From Streptomyces bluensis (GTDB lineage Bacteria; Actinomycetota; Actinomycetes; Streptomycetales; Streptomycetaceae), in assembly GCF_014650715.1 (NCBI RefSeq), contig NZ_BMVM01000001.1:1054001-1118000 (forward strand): 64,000 nucleotides of DNA, in the 5' to 3' direction. Positions 1 to 8,583 of this stretch are shown here, in pieces. The notes under the pieces were generated by a model. The model saw nothing but the letters and a program-made list of their open reading frames with translations. It did not search any database and was not told where the DNA came from. The translations under genes were made by a program, and so were the position numbers. Each line of letters begins with the position of its first letter. Position 1 is the stretch's first letter.

Positions 1-1217
1 CGGTCGGCGAACTCGTACGCGTAGACCGGTCCGCGGGCGGCGAGCACCTCGTCGAGCCGGAGCGACGGGCAGGCGAACAGCAGGTCGCCCATGGCGGTGC
101 CGTACGCGATGGACGGCGAGGGGTACGACGACAGCGGGTAGCGCTCCAGGGCGCGCTCGCCGAAGGCCGCCCGCATTTCGGCGGGGTACCGCTCGGCGGT
201 GAGCGGGGTGCCGCCCGCGTCGAACCGCGAGAAGGCGAAGAGCCGTCCCTCGTCCTTGTTCGCGCCGTTGAGGACGGGTACGCGGGCGGCGGCGCCGTCC
301 GCGAACGCCTCGGCGGGCTGGACGGGCAGGAAGGCACCGCCGGTCACGGGTGCCCAGTCGAAGCCCGGCTGGGCGGCCAGGACCTCCTCGGCGGACTTGG
401 CGCGCAGGCACGCCAGGCTCGCGCAGCCGAGCTTCTCCATGAAGGCCGCGCCCTGCTCGACCGCCTGGTCGTGGCTGCGGGCCGCGCAGTCGCCGTACGC
501 GCCGCTCTGGATGATGCCGGCGCGGAACAGGCCCTTGCCGCCCGGGGAGGCCAGCTGGGTGCAGACCGAGCGGCCGCCCGCCGACTCGCCCGCGATGGTG
601 ACGCGGCCCGGATCGCCGCCGAAGCGGCCGATGTTGGCGCGCACCCAGCGCAGCGCGGCCTGCTGGTCGAGCATCCCGAAGTTGCCCGAGACGCCGTCGC
701 GGGCCTCGTCGTCGAGTCCGGCCGTGGCCAGGTAACCCATGGCGCCCAGGCGGTAGTTGATGGTCACGACGACCGTACCGGTCTGCCGGGCGAAGGTGTC
801 GGGCACGACGTCCTGGCCCGCGCCCGCGGTGAGCCCGCCTCCGTGCAGCCAGACCATGACCGGACGGCGTACGGAGCCTTCGGGGACGTACACGTTGAGG
901 TCGAGGCAGTCCTCGGTGTGGCTGGGCTGTTCGTAGCCCGGGTCCCAGCTCGCTCCCTGGACACACCTGTTGCCGAAGTCCTCCGCGGTACGCACTCCCT
1001 GCCATGGGCGGACGGGGCGCGGGTCCTTCCAGCGAAGCTTCCCGACGGGCGGCTGGGCGTAGGGGATACCGAGGAACTGCCGTCCCTCGTCGGTGGTTTC
1101 CCCCTGGACCCGGCCCGCCTCGGTGCGTACGACAACAGGATCCTGAGCCGCCTGGGCGGGCAGCGGGGCCACGAGGGCGGCCGCGAGGGCCGTCAGCCCG
1201 GTGACGAGCCGGCGCAT
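1..1217 (-). CDS. Type-B carboxylesterase, secreted, C-terminus outside window
   Basis: Serine hydrolase of the carboxylesterase/lipase type B family, predicted to cleave carboxylic esters outside the cell. The ATG at 1217 opens a typical Sec signal peptide (MRRLVTG, hydrophobic core, likely cleavage after Ala-Gln-Ala near residue 24). About 405 codons are visible. The oxyanion-hole motif HGGG and the nucleophile elbow GESAGG (Ser near residue 212) are intact, and a NKDEGR stretch fits the catalytic acid region. Family members are about 500 residues long, so roughly the last 95 residues, with the catalytic His, lie beyond the window. The gene follows the sugar-acid operon in the same direction after a 225-bp gap, so it probably has its own promoter. 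The substrate cannot be told from sequence. Confidence 0.9.
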   Translation of the reverse strand, partial: MRRLVTGLTALAAALVAPLPAQAAQDPVVVRTEAGRVQGETTDEGRQFLGIPYAQPPVGKLRWKDPRPVRPWQGVRTAEDFGNRCVQGASWDPGYEQPSHTEDCLDLNVYVPEGSVRRPVMVWLHGGGLTAGAGQDVVPDTFARQTGTVVVTINYRLGAMGYLATAGLDDEARDGVSGNFGMLDQQAALRWVRANIGRFGGDPGRVTIAGESAGGRSVCTQLASPGGKGLFRAGIIQSGAYGDCAARSHDQAVEQGAAFMEKLGCASLACLRAKSAEEVLAAQPGFDWAPVTGGAFLPVQPAEAFADGAAARVPVLNGANKDEGRLFAFSRFDAGGTPLTAERYPAEMRAAFGERALERYPLSSYPSPSIAYGTAMGDLLFACPSLRLDEVLAARGPVYAYEFAD

Positions 1218-1442
1218 CGCTGGTCGGCGTAACACTTGATCACCTCCACGGTGGTACGCGGTCAAGGATCTCGGGCCAAGGCACCAACCGCAGGCCACCA
1301 CTTGACATGCCGTCACGGTCCCCGGGTCCGGCGCGAAAAATATGACCGGGAGTGACTCGTGTCAATGAAGTGAACAAGACGAACGGCCGGGTCCGTGCCC
1401 CTCAGGGGAGGAGAAGGGGCACGACCTGGGCATGGGGGGAGG

Positions 1443-2318
1443 TCAGCGCTTGATTTCCTTGATCTTCAGCATGCGCGTGATGACCTTGTCGAGTTCCTCG
1501 TCCTCGAAGACCTTCTTCCAGTCGTCGCGCACGATGGACTCGCGGCCGTAGTCCATGGCGATCAGACAGGCGTCCGAGAACGGGTTGGAGCCCTTGAGGG
1601 TATTGGCCAGGGCGACCTGGGTGTGTCCGAGGAGCATGGCGCGGGCGGCCTTCTCCGGTACGCCGACGGTGTGCACGGTCTCGTGCAGGGCCTCGGTCAG
1701 GAGGGCGCCGACCATACAGGCGATGGTCTCGACGAGGGTCGGCTCCAGGACGGCGAGCTGCTTGACGGTCACCCAGTGGACGTCGACGACGGGTGCGTAC
1801 ATGACGCGGATGACGGAGTCGGCCAGCTCCTGCTTGGCGTCGTCCCCGCCCTCGTACGCGGCGACGACCTCCTGCGGGGCGGCGATGCCGCCGAAGGTGT
1901 CCTGCCACTCCTCCTTGGTGGTGCGCTCCAGGAACACCGACGGGTGGCAGGGGTGGGCGCAGGCGTAGTGGATGTCGTCGCGGGCGAACAGCAGTCCGGC
2001 GTAGGCGGCGGCCGGGTCGAGGGTGAGGACGATCGTGCCGGGCTTCATCAGGGGCACGAGTTCCTCGGAGACCTTGCCGAGGACGACGTCGGGGACGGCG
2101 AGGATGACCACGTCGGCCTCGGCGGCCGCGGCGGCCGAGTCGGTCAGCTCGCGGCCGAGGCCACGGACGAGTTCCTGACCCTTGGGCGAGGCCTCGCTGA
2201 AGAGGACCCGGAAGTCGCTCGTGACCAGGTTGTTGGAGACGCGCTGGCCCATCTTGCCTGCGGCCCCGATGACGGCGACGGTCCTGGCGTCGGCCTGGGT
2301 CTGGATATCGGTGGCCAT
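1443..2318 (-). CDS. apnO: PGDH_C-type NAD-dependent dehydrogenase, probable D-apionate oxidoisomerase
   Basis: Protein of 291 residues with an N-terminal Rossmann fold (VIGAAGKMGQ near residue 13) and the C-terminal domain first described in 6-phosphogluconate-dehydrogenase-like proteins. In the apiose/apionate pathway, ApnO of this architecture oxidises D-apionate to 3-oxo-isoapionate. The assignment here rests mainly on its neighbours, which are the expected OiaC-, LerI-, DerI- and LerK-like enzymes. The ATG at 2318 overlaps the stop of the upstream gene (TAATG), so it is translationally coupled. It is the last gene of the operon. It could instead be another sugar-acid dehydrogenase of the same fold; an enzyme assay with NAD and D-apionate would settle it. 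Confidence 0.65.
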   Translation of the reverse strand: MATDIQTQADARTVAVIGAAGKMGQRVSNNLVTSDFRVLFSEASPKGQELVRGLGRELTDSAAAAAEADVVILAVPDVVLGKVSEELVPLMKPGTIVLTLDPAAAYAGLLFARDDIHYACAHPCHPSVFLERTTKEEWQDTFGGIAAPQEVVAAYEGGDDAKQELADSVIRVMYAPVVDVHWVTVKQLAVLEPTLVETIACMVGALLTEALHETVHTVGVPEKAARAMLLGHTQVALANTLKGSNPFSDACLIAMDYGRESIVRDDWKKVFEDEELDKVITRMLKIKEIKR

Positions 2319-3118
2319 TACTCGCTCCTCAGAAGGGTGTTGATGCTGTGCTGCGTCCACTGGTGTTCGAGCCGGGCGGTGGCGTCGAAGCCCTCGTCCT
2401 GCCACGGGAGCCAGTGCTCCACGATCTGGTTGACGCCGCGTTCCTCGGGCCGGACGGCGGCGATCATGGCGTCGTAGTCCAGGAGCCCCTGGCCGAGCGG
2501 GCAGCCGGCGTAGGTGAAGCCGACCCAGCCGTCACGCCGGGTGAAGGCGAAGTCCTTGACGTGGATGTTGACCACGTACGGCGCGGTGGCGCTGACGACG
2601 TCCACCGGGCGTTCCAGCCGGGCGACGCTGTTGCCCGGGTCCAGGACGACGCCGAGATGCTCGCTGTCGACCCCTCGTACGACAGCCAGCAGGTCCTCGG
2701 TGGCCACTTGCTCGTAGGTCTCCAGGCCCAGCGTGACGCCGGCGGCGGCGTAGTGGGGTACGGACTCCTTGAGCAGGGTGACCGCCTCGGCCGGATCCGG
2801 CTGGTGGTCGGCCGTGTTGAGCATGGAACGGACCAGGGTGACGCCCAGTTCGCCCGCCAGGTGCAGGTAGGTGCGCAGGTGTTCGGTGCGCACGCCCCGG
2901 GTGCCGAGTTCAAGGCGCAGTCCGAGGTCCTGCGCGGTGGCGCGGACGTCGGCGAGCTGGGCCGAGTCGTAGGACTCGATGGGGAGGTAGTCGCAGATCT
3001 GGAAGACCTGACCGCCGAGCCGTGCGGTGTCGCGCAGCATGTCGGTGAGGTCCATCGGCCGCGGTGCGCGCCGGGAGACGCGCCAGAAGTAGGCGTAGGT
3101 GCTGATGCCGTAGGCCAT
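2318..3118 (-). CDS. oiaC: Sugar phosphate isomerase/epimerase-fold protein, probable 3-oxo-isoapionate decarboxylase
   Basis: TIM-barrel protein of 266 residues in the xylose-isomerase-like (AP endonuclease 2) superfamily. Likely divalent-metal ligands are Glu133 (LGLETYEQ), Asp160 (VVLDPGNS), His186 (NIHVKD) and a Glu near residue 238 (VEHWLPW). Members of this fold next to LerK, LerI and DerI include OiaC, which decarboxylates 3-oxo-isoapionate to L-erythrulose. That role is inferred here from context. The ATG at 3118 overlaps the stop of the upstream TIM-like gene by four bases (ATGA), and its own stop overlaps the next start. Without the context it would only be called a sugar isomerase/epimerase family protein. 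Confidence 0.62.
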   Translation of the reverse strand: MAYGISTYAYFWRVSRRAPRPMDLTDMLRDTARLGGQVFQICDYLPIESYDSAQLADVRATAQDLGLRLELGTRGVRTEHLRTYLHLAGELGVTLVRSMLNTADHQPDPAEAVTLLKESVPHYAAAGVTLGLETYEQVATEDLLAVVRGVDSEHLGVVLDPGNSVARLERPVDVVSATAPYVVNIHVKDFAFTRRDGWVGFTYAGCPLGQGLLDYDAMIAAVRPEERGVNQIVEHWLPWQDEGFDATARLEHQWTQHSINTLLRSE

Positions 3119-3897
3119 CACGCCACCTCCGCGGGTACCGGGGGACGGATCTCGTCCAGGATGGCCGCGACGTTCGCGGGATCGTGGGCGAACCGGCCGA
3201 GGAAGAGGCCTTCCGCCGTGCCCGCGAGTCGGCTGAGCAGGCCGGGGCCCGCGCTGCCGCCGTAGATGACCGTCGAAGCGGTGTGCCGGGGTCGGCTGTC
3301 GAGCCACTCCCGCAGGGCGGTGCAGACGGTCCCGATGTGCTCGGTGGAGGCGGGCTCGGGCGCACCGATGGCCCACTGGGGTTCGTAGGCGACGACCACG
3401 CTGCCGTCGAGGCCGTGCAGCAGGCGGGCGGCCTCGGCGACCGTGCGTTCGGCTGCCTCCTGCGGCGTGCCCCGGTCGCGTTCGCCGACGCACAGGACCG
3501 GGGTGAGGCCGTTGCGCAGGGCGGCGGCCGTCTTCGCGGCGACGACCGTGTCGTCCTCGCCGTACAGACGGCGGCGTTCGGCGTGGCCGACCTCGGCGTA
3601 CTGGCAGCCGATCTCTCTCAGGGACGGGCCGCCGACCTCTCCGGTGTAGGGACCGGTGTCCTCGGTGGCGATGTCCTGGGCGCCGACGGAGATCCCGTAC
3701 GGGCCGAGGATGCCGTTCGCGGGGACGAGGGCCGGGAAGGCCGGGAGGACGAACAGACGGACGGCGCCGGAGGTGACGGCGGGGTGGTCACGGGCCAGGT
3801 CGGCGACCTTGCGGGCCCAGTTGAGGGTCTGGTGGTGGCCGAAGTACATCTTCAGGCTCACCCCCAGCAGGACGGGTGGTGCTGCGGGACCGGACAT
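3118..3897 (-). CDS. lerI: Triosephosphate isomerase-like protein, probable L-erythrulose-1-phosphate isomerase
   Basis: TIM-family isomerase of 259 residues. The general-acid motif VGHAERR (His105), the catalytic Glu172 in AYEPQWAIG and the phosphate-binding YGGSAGPG are all present, as is an early Lys16 (SLKMYFG). It departs from housekeeping TpiA at the N-terminus, which lacks the usual N-x-K in GNWKMN. In tetritol and apionate pathways this paralogue converts L-erythrulose 1-phosphate to D-erythrulose 4-phosphate. Starts and stops overlap by ATGA with both neighbours, so one polycistronic message is likely. Glycolytic TpiA is normally encoded beside gap and pgk, which are absent here. Confidence 0.75.
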   Translation of the reverse strand: MSGPAAPPVLLGVSLKMYFGHHQTLNWARKVADLARDHPAVTSGAVRLFVLPAFPALVPANGILGPYGISVGAQDIATEDTGPYTGEVGGPSLREIGCQYAEVGHAERRRLYGEDDTVVAAKTAAALRNGLTPVLCVGERDRGTPQEAAERTVAEAARLLHGLDGSVVVAYEPQWAIGAPEPASTEHIGTVCTALREWLDSRPRHTASTVIYGGSAGPGLLSRLAGTAEGLFLGRFAHDPANVAAILDEIRPPVPAEVA

Positions 3898-4385
3898 CAG
3901 GCGGCTGCCTCGTCGTCGCTCTCATAGTCGTTCTCGTAGTCGCACATCAGCTGGACCTTCGCGGCCGACGGGGAGTTCTCGTCGAAGCGGTAGGTGAGCC
4001 ACTCGGCGGCCAGTCGGCGGGCGAGTTCGAGGCCGATGACGCGCTGGCCGAAGGTCAGGATCTGCGCGTTGTTGGAGAGGATCGCGCGTTCGACGGAGAA
4101 GGAGTCATGGGCGGTGACGGCGCGGACGCCCTTGACCTTGTTGGCGGCGATCGCGACGCCGAGGCCGGTGCCGCACACCAGCAGCGCGCGGTCGGCCTCC
4201 CCGCGGGCCACCATTTCGGCGGCGGCTATGGCGATCCTCGGGTAGGCGGTGTGGCCGTCGGCGTCCACGCCGACATCGGTGACCTCGGCGACCAGGGAGC
4301 TGCTCTGCAGGTCCTGCTTGAGGGCTTCCTTGTACTGGTGGCCGGCGTCGTCGGATCCGACGACGATACGGAGCTTGTCGGTCAT
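3897..4385 (-). CDS. derI: RpiB/LacAB-type isomerase, probable D-erythrulose-4-phosphate isomerase
   Basis: Protein of 162 residues in the RpiB/LacA/LacB family. The substrate loop is [10 protein letters not shown] (residues 10-19) and the catalytic cysteine is Cys71 in the [13 protein letters not shown] motif, followed by the typical [15 protein letters not shown] segment. It should interconvert aldose and ketose phosphates. In this cluster it would isomerise D-erythrulose 4-phosphate to D-erythrose 4-phosphate, which enters the pentose phosphate pathway. The acidic C-terminal tail (about 20 residues after position 140) is longer than in many homologues. It lies between lerI (ATGA overlap) and the kinase gene (12 bp). 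Confidence 0.75.
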   Translation of the reverse strand: MTDKLRIVVGSDDAGHQYKEALKQDLQSSSLVAEVTDVGVDADGHTAYPRIAIAAAEMVARGEADRALLVCGTGLGVAIAANKVKGVRAVTAHDSFSVERAILSNNAQILTFGQRVIGLELARRLAAEWLTYRFDENSPSAAKVQLMCDYENDYESDDEAAA

Positions 4386-4396
4386 ATCGGCTTTCC

Positions 4397-6142
4397 TCAG
4401 TGGTGGTCGAGCAGGACGCCGTGGACGGCGCGGGCGATGAGGGCGAGCGAGTGGGCTCCCGCGTCGGGGGTGCCGAGGGACTTCTCGGCGTGCGGGCGGG
4501 CCCGGCCCCTGCGGGGCAGGAGGCCGGCGGTGGCGGCCGCCGCGGTCTCGGCGGCGGTGGCGGCGCGGTCCCAGGCCGCGGTCAGCGGGGATCCGGTGGC
4601 CGTGGCGGCGGTGAGGGTGTCGGCGAAGGGGACGAGGACGTCCACCATCGTCTTGTCGCCGACCTCGGCGCCGCCGAGGCGGCGCACGCCGGCGGAGGCC
4701 TGCGCCACGCCGTCGGCGACGCGGGGGGCGGTGGGGGCGTCCTGGTCGCCGAGGGCGGTGCCGAGGGCGCGCAGGATGGTGCCCCACAGGGCGCCGGAGG
4801 TGCCGCCCGCCTCGTCGGCCCAGGCGTCGGCGGCCCGGGCGAGGACGGTGCCGGCTCCCGCTCCCTGTGCGTGGGCGTCGACGGCGGCCCGCCGGGCGGC
4901 GGTGGAGCCGCGTTGCATGCCGATGCCGTGGTCCCCGTCGCCGGCGACGGCGTCGATGCGGCCCAGTTCCTCGGCATGGGTGTCGATGGTGTCGGCCACC
5001 GTGTGCAGCACGGTGAGGACGGTGGCTGCGGCCCGGCGGGAGTCTTCGGACGCCTCCGGCAGGACGATGCCTTCGGTGTGCTCGGTGTACTCGGCCGCGG
5101 GGACGTTGCCCACGCCCGGCGCCCCGGGAGCGGCGAAGGAGCCCTTGCGGTACGCGGGGGTGTCGGCCGGAGCGCGCCACAGCCGCTCCAGGTCGTCGTC
5201 CAGCCAGGTCAGGGTGAGGGAGACGCCGGCCATGTCGAAGCTGGTGACGAGTTCGCCGACCTCCGGTTCGACGATGTCGACGCCGGCCTCGCCGAGGAGT
5301 TCGGCGACCTTGCGGTAGACGACGAAGAGTTCCTCGTACTTGACCGAGCCGAGCCCGTTGAGGATGACCGCGGCGCGCTGTCCCTCCGGGCGTCCGATGC
5401 CCTCGGGGAGTTCGCCGAGCAGGGTGGTGACCAGGAGGCGGGCGGCCTCGTCGGCGGTGGGCAGGGCGTCCTCGCCGATGCCGGGCTCCCCGTGGATGCC
5501 GAGGCCGACGGCCATCCGGGCCTCGGGGACGGTGAACAGGGGGTGGTCGGCGCCGGGAAGGGTGCAGCCGGAGAAGGCGATGCCGAAGGAACGGGTGCGG
5601 GCATTGGCGCGCTCGGCGACGGCCAGCACCTCGTCCAGCGGCAGCCCCTGCTCGGCCGCGGCGGCGGCCGCCTTGAAGACGGGAAGGTCACCGGCGATGC
5701 CGCGCCGCTTGGCGGACTCCCCCGGAGCGGCGCTGGAGATGTCGTCGGTGACGGCGAACGTGCGGGACTCGATGCCGTCGGCGGCCAGGCGCTCGGCGGC
5801 CTGGCCGAAGTGGAGGACGTCACCGGCGTAGTTGCCGTACATCAGCAGGACGCCGGCTCCGCCGTGGGCGGCGCGGGCCACGGAGCGGATCCGCCCGGCG
5901 GAGGGCGAGGCGAAGACGTTGCCGACGGCGGCTCCGTGGGCCAGGCCGCGGCCGACCAGACCGGAGAAGGCCGGGTAGTGGCCCGAGCCGCCGCCGATGA
6001 CCACGGCGACCTGCCCGGCCGGGGTCGTCCCGGCCCGCACGACCCCGCCGGTGACCGGGCGGACCCGGTCGCGGTGGGCGGCGGCGAAACCTTCGAGGGC
6101 CTCGTCGGCGAAGACGGCGGGGTCGTTGAACAGGCGGGTCAT
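4397..6142 (-). CDS. lerK: Dihydroxyacetone-kinase-family kinase, probable L-erythrulose kinase
   Basis: Single-chain ATP-dependent Dak kinase of 581 residues with an N-terminal DhaK domain (about 1-330) and a C-terminal DhaL domain (about 370-581). His217 in GIHGEPG matches the histidine that binds the ketose as a hemiaminal in Dha[10 protein letters not shown] near residue 401 and GDKTMVD near residue 496 form the Mg-ATP site of DhaL. Because the operon also carries two four-carbon sugar phosphate isomerases, L-erythrulose is the likely substrate rather than dihydroxyacetone. The ATG at 6142 overlaps the stop of the transporter gene (ATGA). Substrate choice within the family cannot be read from motifs alone. 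Confidence 0.78.
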   Translation of the reverse strand: MTRLFNDPAVFADEALEGFAAAHRDRVRPVTGGVVRAGTTPAGQVAVVIGGGSGHYPAFSGLVGRGLAHGAAVGNVFASPSAGRIRSVARAAHGGAGVLLMYGNYAGDVLHFGQAAERLAADGIESRTFAVTDDISSAAPGESAKRRGIAGDLPVFKAAAAAAEQGLPLDEVLAVAERANARTRSFGIAFSGCTLPGADHPLFTVPEARMAVGLGIHGEPGIGEDALPTADEAARLLVTTLLGELPEGIGRPEGQRAAVILNGLGSVKYEELFVVYRKVAELLGEAGVDIVEPEVGELVTSFDMAGVSLTLTWLDDDLERLWRAPADTPAYRKGSFAAPGAPGVGNVPAAEYTEHTEGIVLPEASEDSRRAAATVLTVLHTVADTIDTHAEELGRIDAVAGDGDHGIGMQRGSTAARRAAVDAHAQGAGAGTVLARAADAWADEAGGTSGALWGTILRALGTALGDQDAPTAPRVADGVAQASAGVRRLGGAEVGDKTMVDVLVPFADTLTAATATGSPLTAAWDRAATAAETAAAATAGLLPRRGRARPHAEKSLGTPDAGAHSLALIARAVHGVLLDHH

Positions 6143-7506
6143 CGAACGGTCTCCATCTGCTGCTGCTCGGTTCCGGCAGCCGGTTCGGCGGTGTGGCCGC
6201 GGGCGGAGAGCCAGATCATCAGGACGGCCGACAGGAGCATGAAGAAACCGACCAGGTAGAGCGGTGCGTAGTAGGTGCCGGTCCAGTCCTTGAGCCAGCC
6301 CGTGACATAGCTCGATGCGAATCCGGCGACGTTGCCCATGGTGTTGATGAGGGCGATGCCGGCCGCCGCGGCGGCTCCGGTCAGGAAACGGGAGGGCACC
6401 GACCAGAAGACGGGCAGGGCGGCGAAGATGGAGCAGGCGGTCACGGTGATGACGGCGACCGTGGCGGCCGGGGAGCCCATGGAGAGGGCGAGCGGGATGC
6501 TCAGGCCACCGACGACGGCCGGGCCGGCGACGTGCCAGGTGCGGGTGCCATGGCGGGTGGCGTGCCGGGTCCAGAAGAACAGGACGATGGCGGCGGGCAG
6601 GTAGGGGATGGCGGTGATCCAGGCCTTGTCCATCACGCTGAACGTGGTGTCGTACTGCTCCTGGAAGCCGTCGATGATCGTCGGCAGGAAGAAGGCGAGC
6701 GCGTACAGGCCGTAGACGAAGCCGAAGTACACCAGGGCGAGGACCCAGACGCGGCCGCTGCTCAGGGCGGCCCTGAGGTCGCCCTTGGCGTGCTTGCCCT
6801 CGTGGCCGGTCTTCTGCGCGTTCTCCGCGGCCAGCTCGTTCGTCAGCCAGTCCCGCTCGGCCGGGGTGAGCCACTTGGCGTCGGCGGGCTTGTCGATCAG
6901 GTAGAACCAGGCGACGACGCCCAGGAGGATCGCGGGCAGCGAGACGAACAGGAACATCACGCGCCAGCCTTCGAGGCCGAACAGTCCGTGGTGCCCGATG
7001 AGCCAGCCGGCCAGCGGGGCTCCGAGCACGGTGGTGAGGGGCTGGGCCAGGTAGAACAGGCCGAGGATCTTGGTGCGGTGGCGGGCGGGCACCCACTGAC
7101 TGAGGAACAGGATGGCGCCGGGGAAGAACCCGGCCTCGGCCACGCCCAGCAGGAAGCGCAGGGTGTAGAGCTGTTCGCTGTTGCTCACCCAGGTGAAGAG
7201 CAGGGAGACGATCCCCCAGGTCACCATGATCCGGGCCAGCCAGCGACGGGCTCCGTAGCGGTGCAGGGCCATGTTGCTGGGGACCTCAAGCACGATGTAG
7301 CCGAGGAAGAAGATCCCGGACGCGAAACCGAACTGCGCGGCCGTCAGGGCGAGGTCCTCCCCCATCCCGTTCGGTTCGGCGAACGAGACGGCCGTGCGGT
7401 CCAGGTAGTTCACGAAGAACATGAGTGCCACGAACGGCACGAGGCGGACTGAGACCTTCTTGATGGCAGTTCTCTCGACTGCCGTGGATGGCGCGTCGGC
7501 GACCAT
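6139..7506 (-). CDS. MFS transporter, anion:cation symporter type, probable sugar-acid importer
   Basis: Twelve-helix major facilitator of 455 residues. The N-terminal NYLDRTAVSFA signature and overall length match the anion:cation symporter branch, which contains D-galactonate, tartrate and hexuronate importers. That fits uptake of a sugar acid such as apionate. It is the first gene of the six-gene operon and overlaps lerK by four bases. The 5' region to 7742 is shared with the divergent GntR-type regulator and contains a strong palindrome at 7614-7630, so induction by the substrate or an intermediate is likely. The start at 7506 begins MVADAPSTAV; a slightly shorter start is possible. Confidence 0.85.
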   Translation of the reverse strand: MVADAPSTAVERTAIKKVSVRLVPFVALMFFVNYLDRTAVSFAEPNGMGEDLALTAAQFGFASGIFFLGYIVLEVPSNMALHRYGARRWLARIMVTWGIVSLLFTWVSNSEQLYTLRFLLGVAEAGFFPGAILFLSQWVPARHRTKILGLFYLAQPLTTVLGAPLAGWLIGHHGLFGLEGWRVMFLFVSLPAILLGVVAWFYLIDKPADAKWLTPAERDWLTNELAAENAQKTGHEGKHAKGDLRAALSSGRVWVLALVYFGFVYGLYALAFFLPTIIDGFQEQYDTTFSVMDKAWITAIPYLPAAIVLFFWTRHATRHGTRTWHVAGPAVVGGLSIPLALSMGSPAATVAVITVTACSIFAALPVFWSVPSRFLTGAAAAAGIALINTMGNVAGFASSYVTGWLKDWTGTYYAPLYLVGFFMLLSAVLMIWLSARGHTAEPAAGTEQQQMETVR

Positions 7507-7613
7507 GGCGACTCCTCGGCTCGCCCGGACAACTCCGTCCGGGGTGGGTGCTCCGGCAGCTCTGCGTCAGGGCACGGCCGACCGGTTCGATGTCACGCTA
7601 GGCGCCAGAACCC

Positions 7614-7630
7614 AAATTGGTCACCAATTT
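7614..7630. promoter_or_regulatory. Palindromic operator of FadR/GntR type
   Basis: Perfect 17-bp palindrome with 8-bp arms (AAATTGGT-C-ACCAATTT). Its TTGGTCACCAA core follows the TGGT-N3-ACCA layout bound by FadR-subfamily GntR proteins, one of which is encoded 113 bp away. On the minus strand a -10-like TATGAT lies at 7651-7646, so the palindrome would sit just downstream of a transcription start, a geometry suited to repressing the transporter operon. Confidence 0.75.
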
Positions 7631-7737
7631 ACCGGTGTGGCGACGATCATAGACGCGACACCGTTCCAACTCTTGACAAACCTGACCCATAGGACTGATG
7701 AACTGGCTGGTCAGAATCGTGCGAACCCCATCTGGTT

Positions 7738-7758
7738 GACTGGTGACCGTGACCAGTC
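7738..7758. promoter_or_regulatory. Second inverted repeat over the regulator start codon
   Basis: Seven-base arms GACTGGT and ACCAGTC flank a 7-bp centre. The repeat contains both candidate GTG start codons (7743 and 7749) of the GntR-type regulator. The TGGT/ACCA half-sites resemble those of the palindrome at 7614-7630 but with a wider centre, so weaker binding and autoregulation are plausible. A TTGACA at 7673-7678 is the best -35 candidate for this gene, though no good -10 follows at 17 bp. Confidence 0.45.
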
Positions 7759-8510
7759 AGCCTGATCAGCAGCCTTCCGGTGCCACCTCCGACCTCGCGC
7801 GGCTCCTGCGTCCCGTCGTCCGCGAGTCCTCGGTCAGCGAGGTCGCCAAGCGCCTGCTCGACCATCTGTCGGCCGGCGACATCAGCCCCGGCACCCGGCT
7901 GCCCGCCGAGCGCCAGCTCGCCGAGGCGCTCGGTGTGGCGCGCTCCAGCGTGCGCGGCGCCCTGTCCGCCCTGGACGTGCTCGGCATCATCGAGATCCGC
8001 CCCGGCTCCGGCTCGTACGTACGCGAGGGCACCTCGGAGTTCCTGCCCCGCGCGATCAACTGGGGCCTGATGCTGGGCCAGCGCCGGACCCAGGACCTGG
8101 TCGAGGTGCGCACCTACATGGAGGCGGTCTCGGCCCGGCTGGCCGCCGAGCGTGCGACGGACGAGGATCTGGCACTGCTGGAAACGCACCTTCAGCACAT
8201 GCACGCGGCCGCCGACGACGCGAAAGCCTTCATCGACGCGGACATCGACTTCCATCTGGAAACGGCCCGCATCGCGCGTAACAGCGTACTCAGCGACATC
8301 CTGCACAGCATTCGCGCGTTGCTGCAGGTGTGGATGGAGCGCGTCAGCGACATCGAGGGGACCGTCAGCGGCACCCTGTGCGAGCACGAGGCGGTGCTGC
8401 GCGCCATCCGCGCCCGCGACCCCGAGGCGGCGGACCGGGCCATGGCCGAGCACATGCGCATGGCGAGTGCCCGGCTCCGCGCCTCCATGACCGACGAAGC
8501 GCCGGCCTGA
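7743..8510 (+). CDS. FadR-subfamily GntR transcriptional regulator
   Basis: Regulator of 255 residues with an N-terminal winged helix-turn-helix (about 25-90, including LPAERQLAEALGVARSSVRGAL) and an all-helical FCD ligand domain (about 105-245) of the FadR type. FCD proteins commonly sense small organic acids or sugar acids through a bound metal. It is divergent from the apionate-type operon and is the obvious candidate for its substrate-responsive repressor. The GTG at 7743 is used here; a second GTG at 7749 is in frame. No clear ribosome binding site precedes either, so a leaderless message is possible. Confidence 0.88.
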   Translation: MTVTSQPDQQPSGATSDLARLLRPVVRESSVSEVAKRLLDHLSAGDISPGTRLPAERQLAEALGVARSSVRGALSALDVLGIIEIRPGSGSYVREGTSEFLPRAINWGLMLGQRRTQDLVEVRTYMEAVSARLAAERATDEDLALLETHLQHMHAAADDAKAFIDADIDFHLETARIARNSVLSDILHSIRALLQVWMERVSDIEGTVSGTLCEHEAVLRAIRARDPEAADRAMAEHMRMASARLRASMTDEAPA

Positions 8511-8583
8511 CGCACGCCCCCGGACGCGGACGTCCCGCCCGGGGCAGGCGGGAGTCCGGCGACAGGGCCTAAGGTTGGCGCCC

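Noticed and set aside
199..1232. Long plus-strand open frames opposite the carboxylesterase
   Set aside because: They are Arg/Ala/Gly-rich shadows caused by high GC at third positions; the minus strand has a coherent signal peptide and GESAGG motif.
3118..3897. Housekeeping tpiA
   Set aside because: The gene lacks gap/pgk neighbours and the usual GNWKMN start, and it is embedded among four-carbon sugar enzymes; erythrulose-phosphate isomerase fits better.
3897..4385. Ribose-5-phosphate isomerase B for the pentose phosphate pathway
   Set aside because: Motifs alone would allow it, but operon context with LerI- and LerK-like genes favours erythrulose 4-phosphate.
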